Numbered from the stretch's first letter, positions 43,353-53,551 are shown. The stretch is DNA of 64,000 nucleotides from an uncultured Pedosphaera sp. (GCA_903918755.1 CAIXFN010000072.1:37594-101593), one strand, 5' to 3'. Notes: generated by a model from the sequence alone, not told the origin. A program made the numbers and translations.

Positions 43353-46259
43353 TCATTCCCCCGTGCGCGCCGCCGCGGGTTGGGGCACCCGTTCAATCAG
43401 CAAATTGGCCCACACCCGGCGCAGCCGTTGCAGGTCTTCCTCCTGCTGCCGGCTAAAGGTGCCAACCCGCTGGGCATAAGTGTCCATCCAGGTCACCAAT
43501 CGCTCCACGCTGGGGCCGTCCAACTGCACTCCGTGATGACCGACGGGATCGGTGAGCAGCCGTAACAGGGGACTTTGCAAAGCCGGGTTGTGGCCTTCGG
43601 TCGATACGCCGTCCCGATACGCCGACAATACGAGGTCATTCAAACTCGGCCGACCCGAAAAGGTCAGCGATTTGTAAGCATGCTCCGGCGTGAGGTCGAA
43701 TTTCGCCCCCTGCACGTCCTCACTCTTGGGATTGTGGCAGCTGACGCACTGCGCGTTGAGCAACGGCTGCACGAGTTGATCGAAACGCATCGTCCAGGAA
43801 CCCTCGGGGCCGACCGTGATTTTCGAAGGTTCGCGCAGGGAAGCCAGCGGCGGCGTCAGCGTTGGCGGGGTGTCTTTGCGGGGATCGTGGCAACCGGTGC
43901 AACTCAACGTCTGGCCCGGTTGGACATGCGTGGCGCTGCGCATCGTTTGCACCACCATGCCCCGGGCATCCAGCGCCTGGAAGAACATCGTCACGCCCGA
44001 AGGCACACGGAAGTAAGCCGAACCGTCCGCTTCCACCGGCACCGTGCCCAGTACTGCTTTGCCGGGGTCATCGTGGGTGAGGCCCAACACTGGCTGGTTC
44101 ATCCAGGGCTGCGTCTTTGCCGGCACCGCCACGATCCGCAACGCCTTCACGTCGCCTTGGTGCACGGTCTTTAATCCGCGCGTTACATCCGCCAACAGAA
44201 AGCGCCCCTCCTGCGGACCTTCCCAATTCACCTGGCTGGCCAGGACCGGGGGACGTGGTTGCGCCTTCAGCGGGATCGGAAACATGGCGGAGATGTCCGC
44301 ATCACGATAGAGCAATTCCCGGCCGCTATCGGCATCAAAGAGGTAGAGGCCCATTCCGTTTCGCGGCCGCTGCCGGCCTTCGCTGATGTTATCCTCGACT
44401 CCCCAGGCAACCAGGTGGGTCCGTTCCGACAAGGGCCAGGGGTTGGCATAATACGCGCGCGGCCAGCCCTCGATTTCCGGAAACGGGACCTCGGGAGTCA
44501 ACCGGGTGATAGGATCCGCACCTTCCGAGCCGACCTTCGGATCGAGCAACACCAGGCTGCCCATCGTTTGCGAATGGTGGCCGGAGGCGGTGAAAATGAT
44601 CTTGTCCGAACCCGGAATTGCCCGGGGCTCGAAGGTGCAATGCGGGGCCCGGCTGTAGTTCTTATAAATCAGGCGGGCGTTGATGCCATCCGGATTGATG
44701 GACCAGAGGCTCATGTAGGGCATGTTGTCGCGGTCAATGTAATCCCAACGCGAATACAGGATCGTGCCATCGTGCGCGATGCTCGGCTCCCACTCGAACA
44801 TTTCAAACGGCGAAATGGGCGTCAGATCCCCGCCGTCGGCGTTCATGGTGTGCAGCGTGTATACCGCCACGGGACGACTCGCGTCCCCGCCGCAGCGCAC
44901 ATAGCAGTCCGGCAGATCATTCCGCGCCAGCGTGGCGGCGGCGGTGGCTTTGTCCACCTGGATGGCCTGCCCCCGGCGCGTGGAGAGAAACACCAACCGG
45001 CCGTCGGGCAGATAGCGCCCGTCAAAGTCATCATACTTGCCGTGCGTGAGTTGGCGGACCCCGGAACCATCGATGTTCATTTCGAAAACATGATAAAAGG
45101 CGTCCTCGGGCACATTCGCCTTATTCAACTTATCCTTTTCCGCCGCCAATTGCGGATAGTGTTTGCACCAGGCAAAGAGGACTTTGGTGCCATCGAACGA
45201 GAGGGCGGGACGCAGAAAGCTGCCCGGTTCCTTGAACGTTGAATCTGTGAGGCACTCAGTGGTGGGCGCGTCGCCCTTGATACCGCGCAGAATGTAGATG
45301 CCGCCGCCCGTCCGCGACCACCAGCCATAATTTTGGTCGGACATGTGGCTATAACTACCGGGCACGCGCTTGGTAAAAAGCACCGCATCAAAGTCGAGCA
45401 GGGGATTGGCCAGCGCCATTTCGCGGAGGGTCGTGCGTAGCTTAAAGTAAAGCGTGTTACGCTCCCCGGTGGGTGTGGCCTTGGTGAAACTCTTGGCCGC
45501 CGCTGCGTCACTCGCCAGCTCGCGCTCGAAACCGGCGGTGTTGACACCGGCATGCTGTAAATTGGCCAGCAGCTTTGCGCCCCGTTCCATAATCCACGCC
45601 AGGGGCAGTTCCGAGTCCGCGTTGCCGGGGCGGCCAAACTTAATCGCGGACCACTGGCTGATGCTGCTTTGGTCCGCCGGCTTGTGCAGCGCCAGGTTCC
45701 CGCCCGCCTCGCCGATCACCTCCACCTCGTCCAGGTGGAGGAACGTGGTGCCGGGAAGCTGGATGCGCACATAGCGCGCCACCGCGTTGGTCAGTCGCAC
45801 GACCAGGGGCGAGCGATCCGGCATCCGGTAGCCATAGAAAACCTTGCCGTTGTGCTGATAAACCTGGCGCCATTCCTTGCCGTCGTCGGATAGGAGCAAA
45901 ATGAATCGGGCGGCCCGCGCGGCCTGATCTTCGGAATCGGCGCGGTTCCATATATGCACGCGGGCCAGCGGCTGGGATTGCCCCAAATCCACCTGCCACC
46001 AGGGGTTGGCTTCCAGCCCGGTATGGAAACCCCATTTGCCGTTGGTCACACCGTCGCAGCCGCCGACGGCATCATCATGGGTGGTGAGGCGGGTGGTCGT
46101 TTGGGTTTCCACGTGCATTTGCGCTTCGAGGAGCCAGTCCTTTTCGAGCTGTTCCTGCCACGCGCGTGTTGCCTCGCTGGTCGCCGCCGCCCAGGCGCTG
46201 GCGCCCGCCAGCAGGCAGGTCAGCATTGTCAAATGGAGTCGTGAGGGTTTCATGTTCAT
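43353..46259 (-). CDS. HzsA-related protein with N-terminal F5/8-type discoidin domain (paralogue 2)
   Basis: This 968-aa protein has a signal peptide (LTMLTCLLAGASAWAA), then a discoidin-like domain (about 50-185: DGVTNGKWGFHTG, NPWWQVDLGQSQPLARVHIWNRAD, VARYVRIQLPGTTFLHLDEVEVIGE) that usually binds glycans. A helical spacer and PD40 repeats follow (LSFDGTKVLFAWCK, DDFDGRYLPDGRLVFLSTRRG, EWEPSIAHDGTILYSRWDYIDRDN). The HzsA-type block VLGTVPVEADGSAYFRVPSG leads to CTGCH (about 787) and CVSCH (about 838). It has two c-haem sites against three in paralogue 1. The added discoidin domain suggests surface or polysaccharide tethering. It is probably part of one long minus-strand transcript with paralogue 3. 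Confidence 0.78.
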   Translation of the reverse strand: MNMKPSRLHLTMLTCLLAGASAWAAATSEATRAWQEQLEKDWLLEAQMHVETQTTTRLTTHDDAVGGCDGVTNGKWGFHTGLEANPWWQVDLGQSQPLARVHIWNRADSEDQAARAARFILLLSDDGKEWRQVYQHNGKVFYGYRMPDRSPLVVRLTNAVARYVRIQLPGTTFLHLDEVEVIGEAGGNLALHKPADQSSISQWSAIKFGRPGNADSELPLAWIMERGAKLLANLQHAGVNTAGFERELASDAAAAKSFTKATPTGERNTLYFKLRTTLREMALANPLLDFDAVLFTKRVPGSYSHMSDQNYGWWSRTGGGIYILRGIKGDAPTTECLTDSTFKEPGSFLRPALSFDGTKVLFAWCKHYPQLAAEKDKLNKANVPEDAFYHVFEMNIDGSGVRQLTHGKYDDFDGRYLPDGRLVFLSTRRGQAIQVDKATAAATLARNDLPDCYVRCGGDASRPVAVYTLHTMNADGGDLTPISPFEMFEWEPSIAHDGTILYSRWDYIDRDNMPYMSLWSINPDGINARLIYKNYSRAPHCTFEPRAIPGSDKIIFTASGHHSQTMGSLVLLDPKVGSEGADPITRLTPEVPFPEIEGWPRAYYANPWPLSERTHLVAWGVEDNISEGRQRPRNGMGLYLFDADSGRELLYRDADISAMFPIPLKAQPRPPVLASQVNWEGPQEGRFLLADVTRGLKTVHQGDVKALRIVAVPAKTQPWMNQPVLGLTHDDPGKAVLGTVPVEADGSAYFRVPSGVTMFFQALDARGMVVQTMRSATHVQPGQTLSCTGCHDPRKDTPPTLTPPLASLREPSKITVGPEGSWTMRFDQLVQPLLNAQCVSCHNPKSEDVQGAKFDLTPEHAYKSLTFSGRPSLNDLVLSAYRDGVSTEGHNPALQSPLLRLLTDPVGHHGVQLDGPSVERLVTWMDTYAQRVGTFSRQQEEDLQRLRRVWANLLIERVPQPAAARTGE

Positions 46260-46326
46260 TGCTTCGGGTTCTGCTGCGGCCGGTGACCTGTCCGGGCACC
46301 GGGACTGCGTTGTTCAACTCGCGGGC

Positions 46327-48858
46327 TCATGGCTCCGCCTTTCGCTCGTAATATTTGACGCCCTGGCGGATCGCCTCGCGGTTGCGCTGTTCCGCATCCA
46401 ACCGCGCCAGGTATTTCTGTTCGCGCCATTGATCCCGCGCGCCGGGTTCGAAGCCGGGCATGTCCGCCTCGGGGTGAGTGGTGAGTAAATCCCGGCCCGT
46501 GCGAATTATGGCGAGCGCCTCACGGAAATTGGGGTCGCGCATTTTCACCAGGGTGGTAAGACAGGGACTCAATTCCGGTCGATCAAAGGTGATTTGGGGA
46601 CCGCGGTTGGCGGCGTGATCGGCCAGCTTGAGCAACGGCACACCGGTGAGTTCCTCCAGGCGCGCCAGTTGCCGGTCATCCAGCGGCGAACGTCCGGCCA
46701 GGTTGTCGGGGTGGGCGCTGGCGAAACTGGGATAATAGGGGGCGTTGAGGTCAATCCAGGTCACGATGCGTTCGAACTCCTGCGGTGTGAGCTTGCCTCC
46801 GCACCGGGGATTGTTTCGCAGCGTGGTCACCAGTTTGCTCGCGTGCGAACCCCAGGAACGGGCGGGCTGCGTTTCTGCCGGACCGGCTCCGACCACGTGG
46901 ATGAATTCCTTCCGCCACAATTCGTTATACGATGTGTTGAACACCAGGTCGCGATCGGGCGCGAGGTTCAACTTGCGGCCTGCCTCTTTTCCAAAGTCAT
47001 GGCAACCCACGCACCGCTCGTTGAACACTGGTTGCACCTCTGCCAGGTAACCGAAATCGCGCGGAGCTCCCTGCCAGCCTTCCAACCGGCTGGGCGGACG
47101 CCGCAAGGCCTCCAGTACTCCCGTTGGTAGCGTCTCTGGGGAAGTGCGGCGCTCATCGTGACAACCGATACAGCTCGCTCGTTCGCCGGATTGCACCATG
47201 GTGCCGCTGCGCATGGATTGCACCATCATCCGGTTTGCGTCTAGTAATTGGAAATAGACGAACTTTTCGGAGGGCACCTCCACGTTGACCGAGCCATCCG
47301 CTTCCACCGGCACGGTGCCGAGGATGCGCTTGCTGCCGAAATCGGTCCAGTTCATCGCCGGTCCTTCAAATCCCTGGCCGCCCCAGCCGGGCCGCGTCCA
47401 GAAGCGCTTCGCCGGCGACTCCACCACGCGCAGCCATTTGATGTCCCCGCGCGTCACCCCGGCCATTTGCGTGCCCTGGTAAACATCCTGCACGTAAAAG
47501 GTACCGGGCTGATTGGCGAAATCGCGCCGCTCCGGAATCACCGGCGGCCGCGGCCGCGTCCCCAGCGGCATCGGATCAAAGCAGCCCGGCGCCTCGGAAT
47601 GGACCAAGAGCTCGTTGCCGAAGACATCCAACAGATACAGGCCCATTTGCTCGCCTTCGCCGCTCATGCGGGCGGCGAGAAAATACCGGTCACTCAGCGG
47701 AAACGGGTTTTCGTACTTGAGCTTCACCTGGGTGAAAGCGTCAAAGATCTGCCAGCCGGTTTGGTGGATGAGGTTGGTTGCCTCGGCGGGCCAGGTGCGC
47801 ACCACGCCCTCGCGGCCGTCCAGGCCCAGCCGCCGATCGATGATGGCCAATGCGCCCCACGGGCGGTCATGGCAAGAGCCGAACACGCAGATGGCCTGTT
47901 CGGTCCCGGGAATGATCCGCGCGTCGATGACCGCCCCGGGGGACGCGGTGTTGTTGCCCCAGTAAACGGCGTGACTGGTGCCGTCCGGATTCACCGTCCA
48001 CAGCGCCTGCGCGTCGCCGAAATTGCGGTCCACATACTCCCAGCGATCATAGAGAATCCGGCCGTCCGGCATCAGTGACCCATGGCCCTCGAACAATGTG
48101 CTCTTCCCGATCTGATGGATGTTCGCCCCGTCGCCGTCCATGCGATAGAGGTTCGCCATGATGTGACGGTTGCACGCGCAGTATTTCGGTTCGCGCGTGG
48201 ATGAGAAGACAATATTGCCGTCCGGCAGGTAGAAAGGATCGAGATCATCCACGTCCGGCGCGAAAGTCAGTTGTCGCAATCCGGTGCCGTCCTGATTGAT
48301 CTCGTAAAGATGATAACTGTCGGCACTGTTCGTGCGCATGGAAAAGAGCACCCGGGAGCCATCGAAATCGACCTCCGGATCCCGCACCACTCCGTCCGGC
48401 AGCGCCAGCAAGGTGCGGACTTCACCGCCGCGGGCAAAATCAATCACCTTGAGCGCGCCACCCGGGGTGAAGGCCCCATCATTGTATTCGTTCGCCGCCT
48501 GGGGAAAGAAGGTCGCGGTGTTGTGGTGGTCCGGGCGGTATTGGCGGCGCACCACAAAGAGCAGGGGAGTCTGGGTGAGCAACGGATTGGCCAGCAAAAC
48601 CTCGCGCCGGAGTTGCGCCAACTCGCGGTCAAATTCCGGGGTCTTGCCCATCGCGGCCTCGCGGGCCGCTAAAGCATCCCAGCGTTCCGCGAATGCTCTT
48701 CCTTGCGGATAGCGCTCGCCGAAGGTGGTCGTCAGATCGTCGATTGCCTGGCGAACCGCGCTCAGAGGAGGGGAGGGCGGCAGCGCGGCTCCCGCGGTGG
48801 TTAGCGCCATGAAGACGCCCACCATAACCCGGAGCAACATGCTGCAGCCTCGGTTCAT
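46327..48858 (-). CDS. HzsA-related PD40/cytochrome c protein (paralogue 3)
   Basis: The start at 48858 (MNRGCSMLLRVMVGVF) places a signal peptide at the N-terminus; the ATG at 48840 with GAGG 7 bases upstream is an equally good alternative. The 843-aa protein has a short helical N-terminal part, PD40 repeats (EVDFDGSRVLFSMRT, LDPFYLPDGNIVFSSTRE, HGSLMPDGRILYDRWEYVDRN), the HzsA-type block ILGTVPVEADGSVNVEVPS and c-haem sites CIGCH (about 563) and CVGCH (about 616). All three paralogues share the DGRILY-RWEYVDR-type propeller motif. It lies between paralogue 2 and the YVTN/di-haem gene on the same strand, with gaps under 90 bp, so co-expression is likely. Confidence 0.78.
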   Translation of the reverse strand: MNRGCSMLLRVMVGVFMALTTAGAALPPSPPLSAVRQAIDDLTTTFGERYPQGRAFAERWDALAAREAAMGKTPEFDRELAQLRREVLLANPLLTQTPLLFVVRRQYRPDHHNTATFFPQAANEYNDGAFTPGGALKVIDFARGGEVRTLLALPDGVVRDPEVDFDGSRVLFSMRTNSADSYHLYEINQDGTGLRQLTFAPDVDDLDPFYLPDGNIVFSSTREPKYCACNRHIMANLYRMDGDGANIHQIGKSTLFEGHGSLMPDGRILYDRWEYVDRNFGDAQALWTVNPDGTSHAVYWGNNTASPGAVIDARIIPGTEQAICVFGSCHDRPWGALAIIDRRLGLDGREGVVRTWPAEATNLIHQTGWQIFDAFTQVKLKYENPFPLSDRYFLAARMSGEGEQMGLYLLDVFGNELLVHSEAPGCFDPMPLGTRPRPPVIPERRDFANQPGTFYVQDVYQGTQMAGVTRGDIKWLRVVESPAKRFWTRPGWGGQGFEGPAMNWTDFGSKRILGTVPVEADGSVNVEVPSEKFVYFQLLDANRMMVQSMRSGTMVQSGERASCIGCHDERRTSPETLPTGVLEALRRPPSRLEGWQGAPRDFGYLAEVQPVFNERCVGCHDFGKEAGRKLNLAPDRDLVFNTSYNELWRKEFIHVVGAGPAETQPARSWGSHASKLVTTLRNNPRCGGKLTPQEFERIVTWIDLNAPYYPSFASAHPDNLAGRSPLDDRQLARLEELTGVPLLKLADHAANRGPQITFDRPELSPCLTTLVKMRDPNFREALAIIRTGRDLLTTHPEADMPGFEPGARDQWREQKYLARLDAEQRNREAIRQGVKYYERKAEP

Positions 48859-48943
48859 AAGACCTAGATGATTGTCCGGTGGCCGCCCGTTGCCGTGTTC
48901 CGAAACGAGTTCCCCTGGTGCCGGATGTGTGCGGGGGCCGGAC

Positions 48944-50923
48944 TCATAACGACAACACAAATTCGCTCAGGTCGTCGATTTGTTGGGGAGTCAGCTGGGA
49001 GGTGACTCCATGATTGTCTCCATTCTGAAACTTGGTGAAAACCTCCCGCAGCGTTGCCGCCCGCCCGTCGTGGAGGAACGGCCCGGTGCGCCAAAGCTCG
49101 ATCAGCGAAGGCGTGTCGAAGCGATCGGTGGGTTGATCGTACTTTCCGACGGTGCCCACATCGTGAAACTTCAGATCTGTGTAGAGCGTCCCCTTGTGGC
49201 AATCGGCGCAGGCGACTTTTTCATCAAAAAACAACTTTTTTCCCCGCTCCGCGGCCGGCGACAGCTTGCCTTCGACCAGGTGCGGGCTGGGCATGGGCGT
49301 CAACGATTTGAGGTAATCATCCATGGCTGTGGCGACTTCCGGCGGTTGCACGGTGAAGAGGCTGTTGCGGATGCCGGCGCGCACGGCCACAAAGGAATTG
49401 GAGCGCACCCCGAGCCACATGGAGGGCGGCGTCAGGTGCGCGAAGAGCAGACTCTTGCCATTTTTGGGATTGCCAATGCCATCGTTGAGATTGTCCCAGT
49501 TCAAGCCATCCACGCGCCCATCATGCGAATGGCAACTCGAGCAGGCCTGCCAGCCTTGGAAGCAAATCGTCGCATCATTAAAATAATGTTCCCCGAGCCG
49601 CGCGGTGGTCATTTGCGGAATCGCCCCCAGCGCCACGGCCGTGACCCGCGCCCGGTCGCCCGCCAGTTCCACTTCGTCCAAGGTGTCGGAGAAGTAATCC
49701 GCCACCCAGGCGCGTCCGCCGGCGACGGCCAGGGAACGCGGCCCCTTGCCCGGTAACTTGAGCCGCTGGCGCACGCCCACGAGGAAGGAAAGATCGTTCG
49801 GCACCTCCGCGGCTGTGCGCGAGGCGGCGAGATAGTCCACCGGTTGGCCGGGCGCCAGTTTTGCGGGGATTTTGGACAGCTTTGCGAGCAAGGCCGGAAA
49901 ATTCACCACGCTGAGTTCGTGGGTCGCGGCGTGCGTGACCAGGAGTTGCTTGCCATCGGCGCTCCAGGCTACCGCCCAGGGCGTCGCTGCTCCGGCATCA
50001 ATGCTATCGAACAACACGGTATTGAGCCGCTCGCAGTTGGCGAGGTCGATGATGCTCCCCGCGCTGGTATTGATCCAGCCGCGCTCCACCTGCGTCGTGG
50101 GCATGTGGAAGCGTGCCAGGACATGGGCGACCACTGCGTGCCGTCCGTCCGGGGAGATGCGGATATCCCTCAGCAACGTGCTGCCGCTCGGCAGCGCAAT
50201 TTCCTTCACCACCTTGCCCGCCGCCAGATCAATCACCGAGACCGAGGCAGCCACGACGTCCGCGTCCGCCCGCCCGGCGTGAAGGTGATTGGCCACGAGC
50301 AACTGTTTGCCATCCGGGGTGATCGCGGCGGAAATCGGCTCCCGTGGCACGGCGATCCGGCGGAGTTCCCGCTTCCCGGCCAGATCAATCACACTGACAT
50401 CATTGTTGAAGCGATTGCAGACATATAGCGTGCCACCATCGGGACTCAGGACCGGTGACTGCGCCTGGTAACCCGCGGGAATCCGGTCCAGCACCTGACC
50501 CTTGCCCGTGTCCACGATGCAAACAGTGCTGACCGGTGCCGCGCAGGTGACAAATAACCTCGCTCCATCCGCCGAGAGGGCCAACCCGGACGGCGCGGCG
50601 GCCACCGGAATGCGGGCACTGATTTTCCTCGTCGCGGTGTCGAAGACGATCACCTCCGCGGTGGCTTCGCACGCCACATAAGCCCGCTGGCCATCGGCGG
50701 TCGCGACAATCGCGCTCGGGGCCAGGAAGGTGTCCTTTTTCGCCGGGGTATACCATCCGGGTGGTGTCGGTTCCGCCGCTCCCGCAAATCCGCCTGCGAA
50801 CGCGGCGATCAAAAGGAAAAGACCCATTTGCAAGGGTTGAACTCGTCGCTGCTGATAGAAGGCCATCGCCTGCGAAAGGGTGGTCGAAATCCTGCCCAGC
50901 CGGAATTGGTCGTCCTTTTTCAT
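48944..50923 (-). CDS. YVTN beta-propeller/di-haem cytochrome c peroxidase-like protein
   Basis: ATG 50923 is taken as start; ATGs at 50866 and 50827 are possible and lie closer to the signal peptide core (GLFLLIAAFAGGFAGA). After export the first part (about 55-400) is a seven-bladed propeller with YVTN-type repeats (GLALSADGARLFVTCAA, SPVLSPDGGTLYVCNR, SAAITPDGKQLLVANH). The C-terminal half is a MauG/cytochrome c peroxidase-like di-haem module with CSSCH (about 461) and CADCH (about 572), plus FHDVGT and TPSLIELWRTGPFLHDG, which are typical of that family. It may reduce peroxide or oxidise a protein or metal partner in the periplasm. It is the first gene of the minus-strand run that continues with the HzsA-related genes. 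Confidence 0.82.
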   Translation of the reverse strand: MKKDDQFRLGRISTTLSQAMAFYQQRRVQPLQMGLFLLIAAFAGGFAGAAEPTPPGWYTPAKKDTFLAPSAIVATADGQRAYVACEATAEVIVFDTATRKISARIPVAAAPSGLALSADGARLFVTCAAPVSTVCIVDTGKGQVLDRIPAGYQAQSPVLSPDGGTLYVCNRFNNDVSVIDLAGKRELRRIAVPREPISAAITPDGKQLLVANHLHAGRADADVVAASVSVIDLAAGKVVKEIALPSGSTLLRDIRISPDGRHAVVAHVLARFHMPTTQVERGWINTSAGSIIDLANCERLNTVLFDSIDAGAATPWAVAWSADGKQLLVTHAATHELSVVNFPALLAKLSKIPAKLAPGQPVDYLAASRTAAEVPNDLSFLVGVRQRLKLPGKGPRSLAVAGGRAWVADYFSDTLDEVELAGDRARVTAVALGAIPQMTTARLGEHYFNDATICFQGWQACSSCHSHDGRVDGLNWDNLNDGIGNPKNGKSLLFAHLTPPSMWLGVRSNSFVAVRAGIRNSLFTVQPPEVATAMDDYLKSLTPMPSPHLVEGKLSPAAERGKKLFFDEKVACADCHKGTLYTDLKFHDVGTVGKYDQPTDRFDTPSLIELWRTGPFLHDGRAATLREVFTKFQNGDNHGVTSQLTPQQIDDLSEFVLSL

Positions 50924-51198
50924 GAGCTTATGTACATCGTGTTCGGAACCGACAACGGACTGCGCACGTGGTCCCGCCAAATATGATCCGCCAACCCCGG
51001 ATGGAACTGCCCACATTTTGGTTTTTACTTGCCTCCGATTGGCGTGAATGGACAAGCGACTTTGCCCGCGGAGTCACTGACTAGTAAGTGTTTGGCTGAA
51101 ATTTGGCTGATTGAATGCGTGGCGCGACAATCGGCCTCGCGATCGGCTGCATTTTCGTCGGCGCTTGCCACCCGGATGCGGTCGGTCCAAGGTGAGGC

Positions 51199-52179
51199 AT
51201 GAACAAAAACCGCCCGCCGACTGAGCTCGCACCCGTGTCGCCGTTCAACAAGCAATCGGCTCTTTCCCGGGCGGCAGCACCCATTTTCTGGGCGTTGGTG
51301 CTTGGCCTCCTAGCCCCCTTCGCCCCTTGCGCCCGGGCCGAAGGTCATCGCTTCGCCTGCGCCGATTACACGCAGGGCAAGGTCTTCCTCGTGAACCCGG
51401 CTGGCCAGGTGGAGTGGGAGTATCCGGCACCGAGTTGCAACGAACTCTGGGTGCTGCCCAATGGCAATTTTCTGTTCACCACCGGCCACGGCGTGCGGGA
51501 AGTCACGCCGGCGAAGGAAGTGGTCTTCACCTACGAATCCAAAAGCGAGATTTACGCCTGCCAGCGCCTGACGAATGGCAACACCTTCATCGGCGAAAGC
51601 AGTGCGGGTCGTCTGCTCGAAGTGGAGCCCTCGGGCAAGGTGGTCCGCGAAATCCGCCTGCTCCCTGAAGGGCAGGTGGGTGGCCATACCTACATGCGCA
51701 ATGCCCGCCGGTTGCCCAATGGCCATTACCTCGTGACCCACTACGCGGACCAAGTCGTCCGCGAATACGACAGCCAGGGCAAAGTGTTGCGCGAGATTCC
51801 CGCTGCTGGCGGCCCCCACAGTGTCGTCCGGCTGCCGAACGGCCACACCCTCATCGCCTGTGGCGACCTTTTGCCCGACGGCGCGCGGGTCTTCGAAGTG
51901 GACGCCGAAGGCAAGCTGGTCTGGGAAATCAAAAGCCGGGATCTCCCTGGCATCAGTTTGAAGTTTATGACCGGCCTGCAACGCCTGCCCAACGGCAACA
52001 CCGTGATCTCCAATTGGCAAGGCCACGGCCAACTGGGCACCGGCCCCCGCCTCATCGAGGTGACCCCGGACAAAAAGGTGCTCGGGACCTTCGCCGACCA
52101 CCAGAAATTCAAAACCGTCTCCGCCGTGCAACTGCTCGACGTCCCCGCCAACGCCATCGCTGGCGAAGTTTGGCGGTGA
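51199..52179 (+). CDS. Secreted beta-propeller protein (PQQ/arylsulfotransferase-like repeats)
   Basis: A long N-region precedes a signal core (PIFWALVLGLLAPFAPCARA) and cleavage near residue 47. The remaining 280 aa form six or seven repeats with the motif RLPNGHxLIxxxxxxxVxEVDxxGKxVWE (LPNGNFLFTTGHG, RLTNGNTFIGESS, RLPNGHYLVTHYA, RLPNGHTLIACGD, RLPNGNTVISNW). Such small propellers resemble PQQ-like and ASST-like proteins, but no PQQ-binding Trp-docking pattern or catalytic His is evident. It is divergent from the YVTN/di-haem gene, with a 275-bp shared upstream region where a bidirectional promoter would sit. AAGG about 6 bases before the ATG supports the start. Function unknown. Confidence 0.75.
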   Translation: MNKNRPPTELAPVSPFNKQSALSRAAAPIFWALVLGLLAPFAPCARAEGHRFACADYTQGKVFLVNPAGQVEWEYPAPSCNELWVLPNGNFLFTTGHGVREVTPAKEVVFTYESKSEIYACQRLTNGNTFIGESSAGRLLEVEPSGKVVREIRLLPEGQVGGHTYMRNARRLPNGHYLVTHYADQVVREYDSQGKVLREIPAAGGPHSVVRLPNGHTLIACGDLLPDGARVFEVDAEGKLVWEIKSRDLPGISLKFMTGLQRLPNGNTVISNWQGHGQLGTGPRLIEVTPDKKVLGTFADHQKFKTVSAVQLLDVPANAIAGEVWR

Positions 52180-52247
52180 GCGGTTCGCGGCAGCGTGGGG
52201 TAGGGGAGGTTGGGCCGGTTGCAGTCTGGCTGCCAACAAAACCCGGG

Positions 52248-52530
52248 ATGGAGACAGGATTTACAGGATTGAACATGATGGACCGGAACAAGGCCCCAGC
52301 GGCGTGGTGCGTCTCCTCCGGCCATCCTGAAAATCCTGTCTATCCTGTCTAAACCTCCGCCCTTGTTTGAAAAAGCGCCCATGAAGCCAAAACCATGAAC
52401 CCCGGCATGGAGACAGGATTTACAGGATTGAACATGATGAACCGGAACAAGGCCCGAGCGGCGCGGCGCGTTTCCATCGGCCATCCTGAAAATCATGTCC
52501 ATCCTGTCTAAATCCGTGGCCTCCCCAGCC
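52248..52530. repeat. Two tandem units of about 159 bp at one end of repeat B copy 2
   Basis: ATGGAGACAGGATTTACAGG starts at 52248 and again at 52407. Each is followed by AACATGATG, a CCGGAACAAGGCCC stretch and a CATCCTG...ATCCTGTCTAAA end. Copy 1 of repeat B carries a single unit. Confidence 0.75.
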
Positions 52531-53551
52531 TTTGTTCTGGTGTTGAACCTGGACCCGACTTCGCTGGGAGCAGCTACGCCGGGCAGGGCTAACCGTCCGG
52601 AAACTGGATTAAGTTTGTGGAGGCTGGACAAAAGGGAGGACCACGGGGATGGATTGGGCCACAATAGTTCACACAGATCACAAAAAGGAATTTTTTACCG
52701 GGCATTCGCGGCAGATTCCGGCACTTGCAGCACCGGTTGGTCAATTCCGCACGCCTGGAAAGGGAAACTGGACCCGACTACGCTGGGAGCTACGCCGGGC
52801 AGGTTAAATGTCCGGAAGTTGGACTAGCCGTCCAGAAGGGCGACTGAGCTCGTGAGTGCCCGCTTTTAATCGCCATCCGACGTGATTGCGCCCTTGTGGA
52901 ATCGCGCCGCCCACAGGGCGCTGGTTTGAATTACCGGAAAACCCAGCCTGTTAGGCTGGGCTATCGAATCACGTCCCTTCAGGCCGTTACGAATCGAACC
53001 GAGTCAACGAATCGGACGAGGTTGTTTCGGGGCTGATGGTCGGTGGTGTTGTGGCAAACTGGACCCGACTACGCGGGGAGCTTCCGTCTTCGCTGGCAGC
53101 TACGCCGGATGGGACGCCGGCAGGTTAAGTGTCCGGAAACTGGACTAACCTTGTTAAAGCTGGATTTCGAGCATTTTGGCGGTCGAGATTCAGGGTATTC
53201 CAAATTGATCTTCGGGGTGGAAACACGACTGTGTCAATCGGGTTTATCGGAAAACAGGCGCAATAACTGTCGAGTGTTTTGGAATGAGGGTCGGTGGCAC
53301 GGATGGCGGGTTGCCGCGTGCGCTGCCTGTTAAAGTTGGGCAGTCGGCACGCGGCAGGGGCCGCTGCTACGCATCCGATCTGGCGGGTGGTTGCCGGGCG
53401 ATTGCCGGGATCCAATTCAATATGTCAAAGAGCGAGTCTGCCCGAGTCCGGAAAGGGCTGTCGGGCGGGCCAGGACCGGCCAGCCCGCGATTGGTTTTAG
53501 CATGGGATCGGGGGTGCCGTATTCCTACGGGAGGAATTTAGCGGGGGATTT
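52372..53551. repeat. Dispersed repeat family B, copy 2 (inverted relative to copy 1)
   Basis: Its reverse complement follows 19888-21003 landmark by landmark: GCGCTTTTTCAAAC end, AATCCTGTAAATCCTGT, GGTAAAAAATTCC near 52700, the CCCAGCCT hairpin at 52942-52960, the TCCGGAAACTGGACTAACC motif near 53131, the TATGTCAAAGA stretch near 53424, and the AATTCCT palindrome at about 53520-53536. The 52180-53770 interval has no convincing gene. Confidence 0.8.

Noticed and set aside
39206..48858. Hydrazine synthase, hence an anammox organism
   Set aside because: The proteins are only HzsA-related; there are no hzsB/hzsC or other anammox genes, and such relatives are common in other PVC bacteria.
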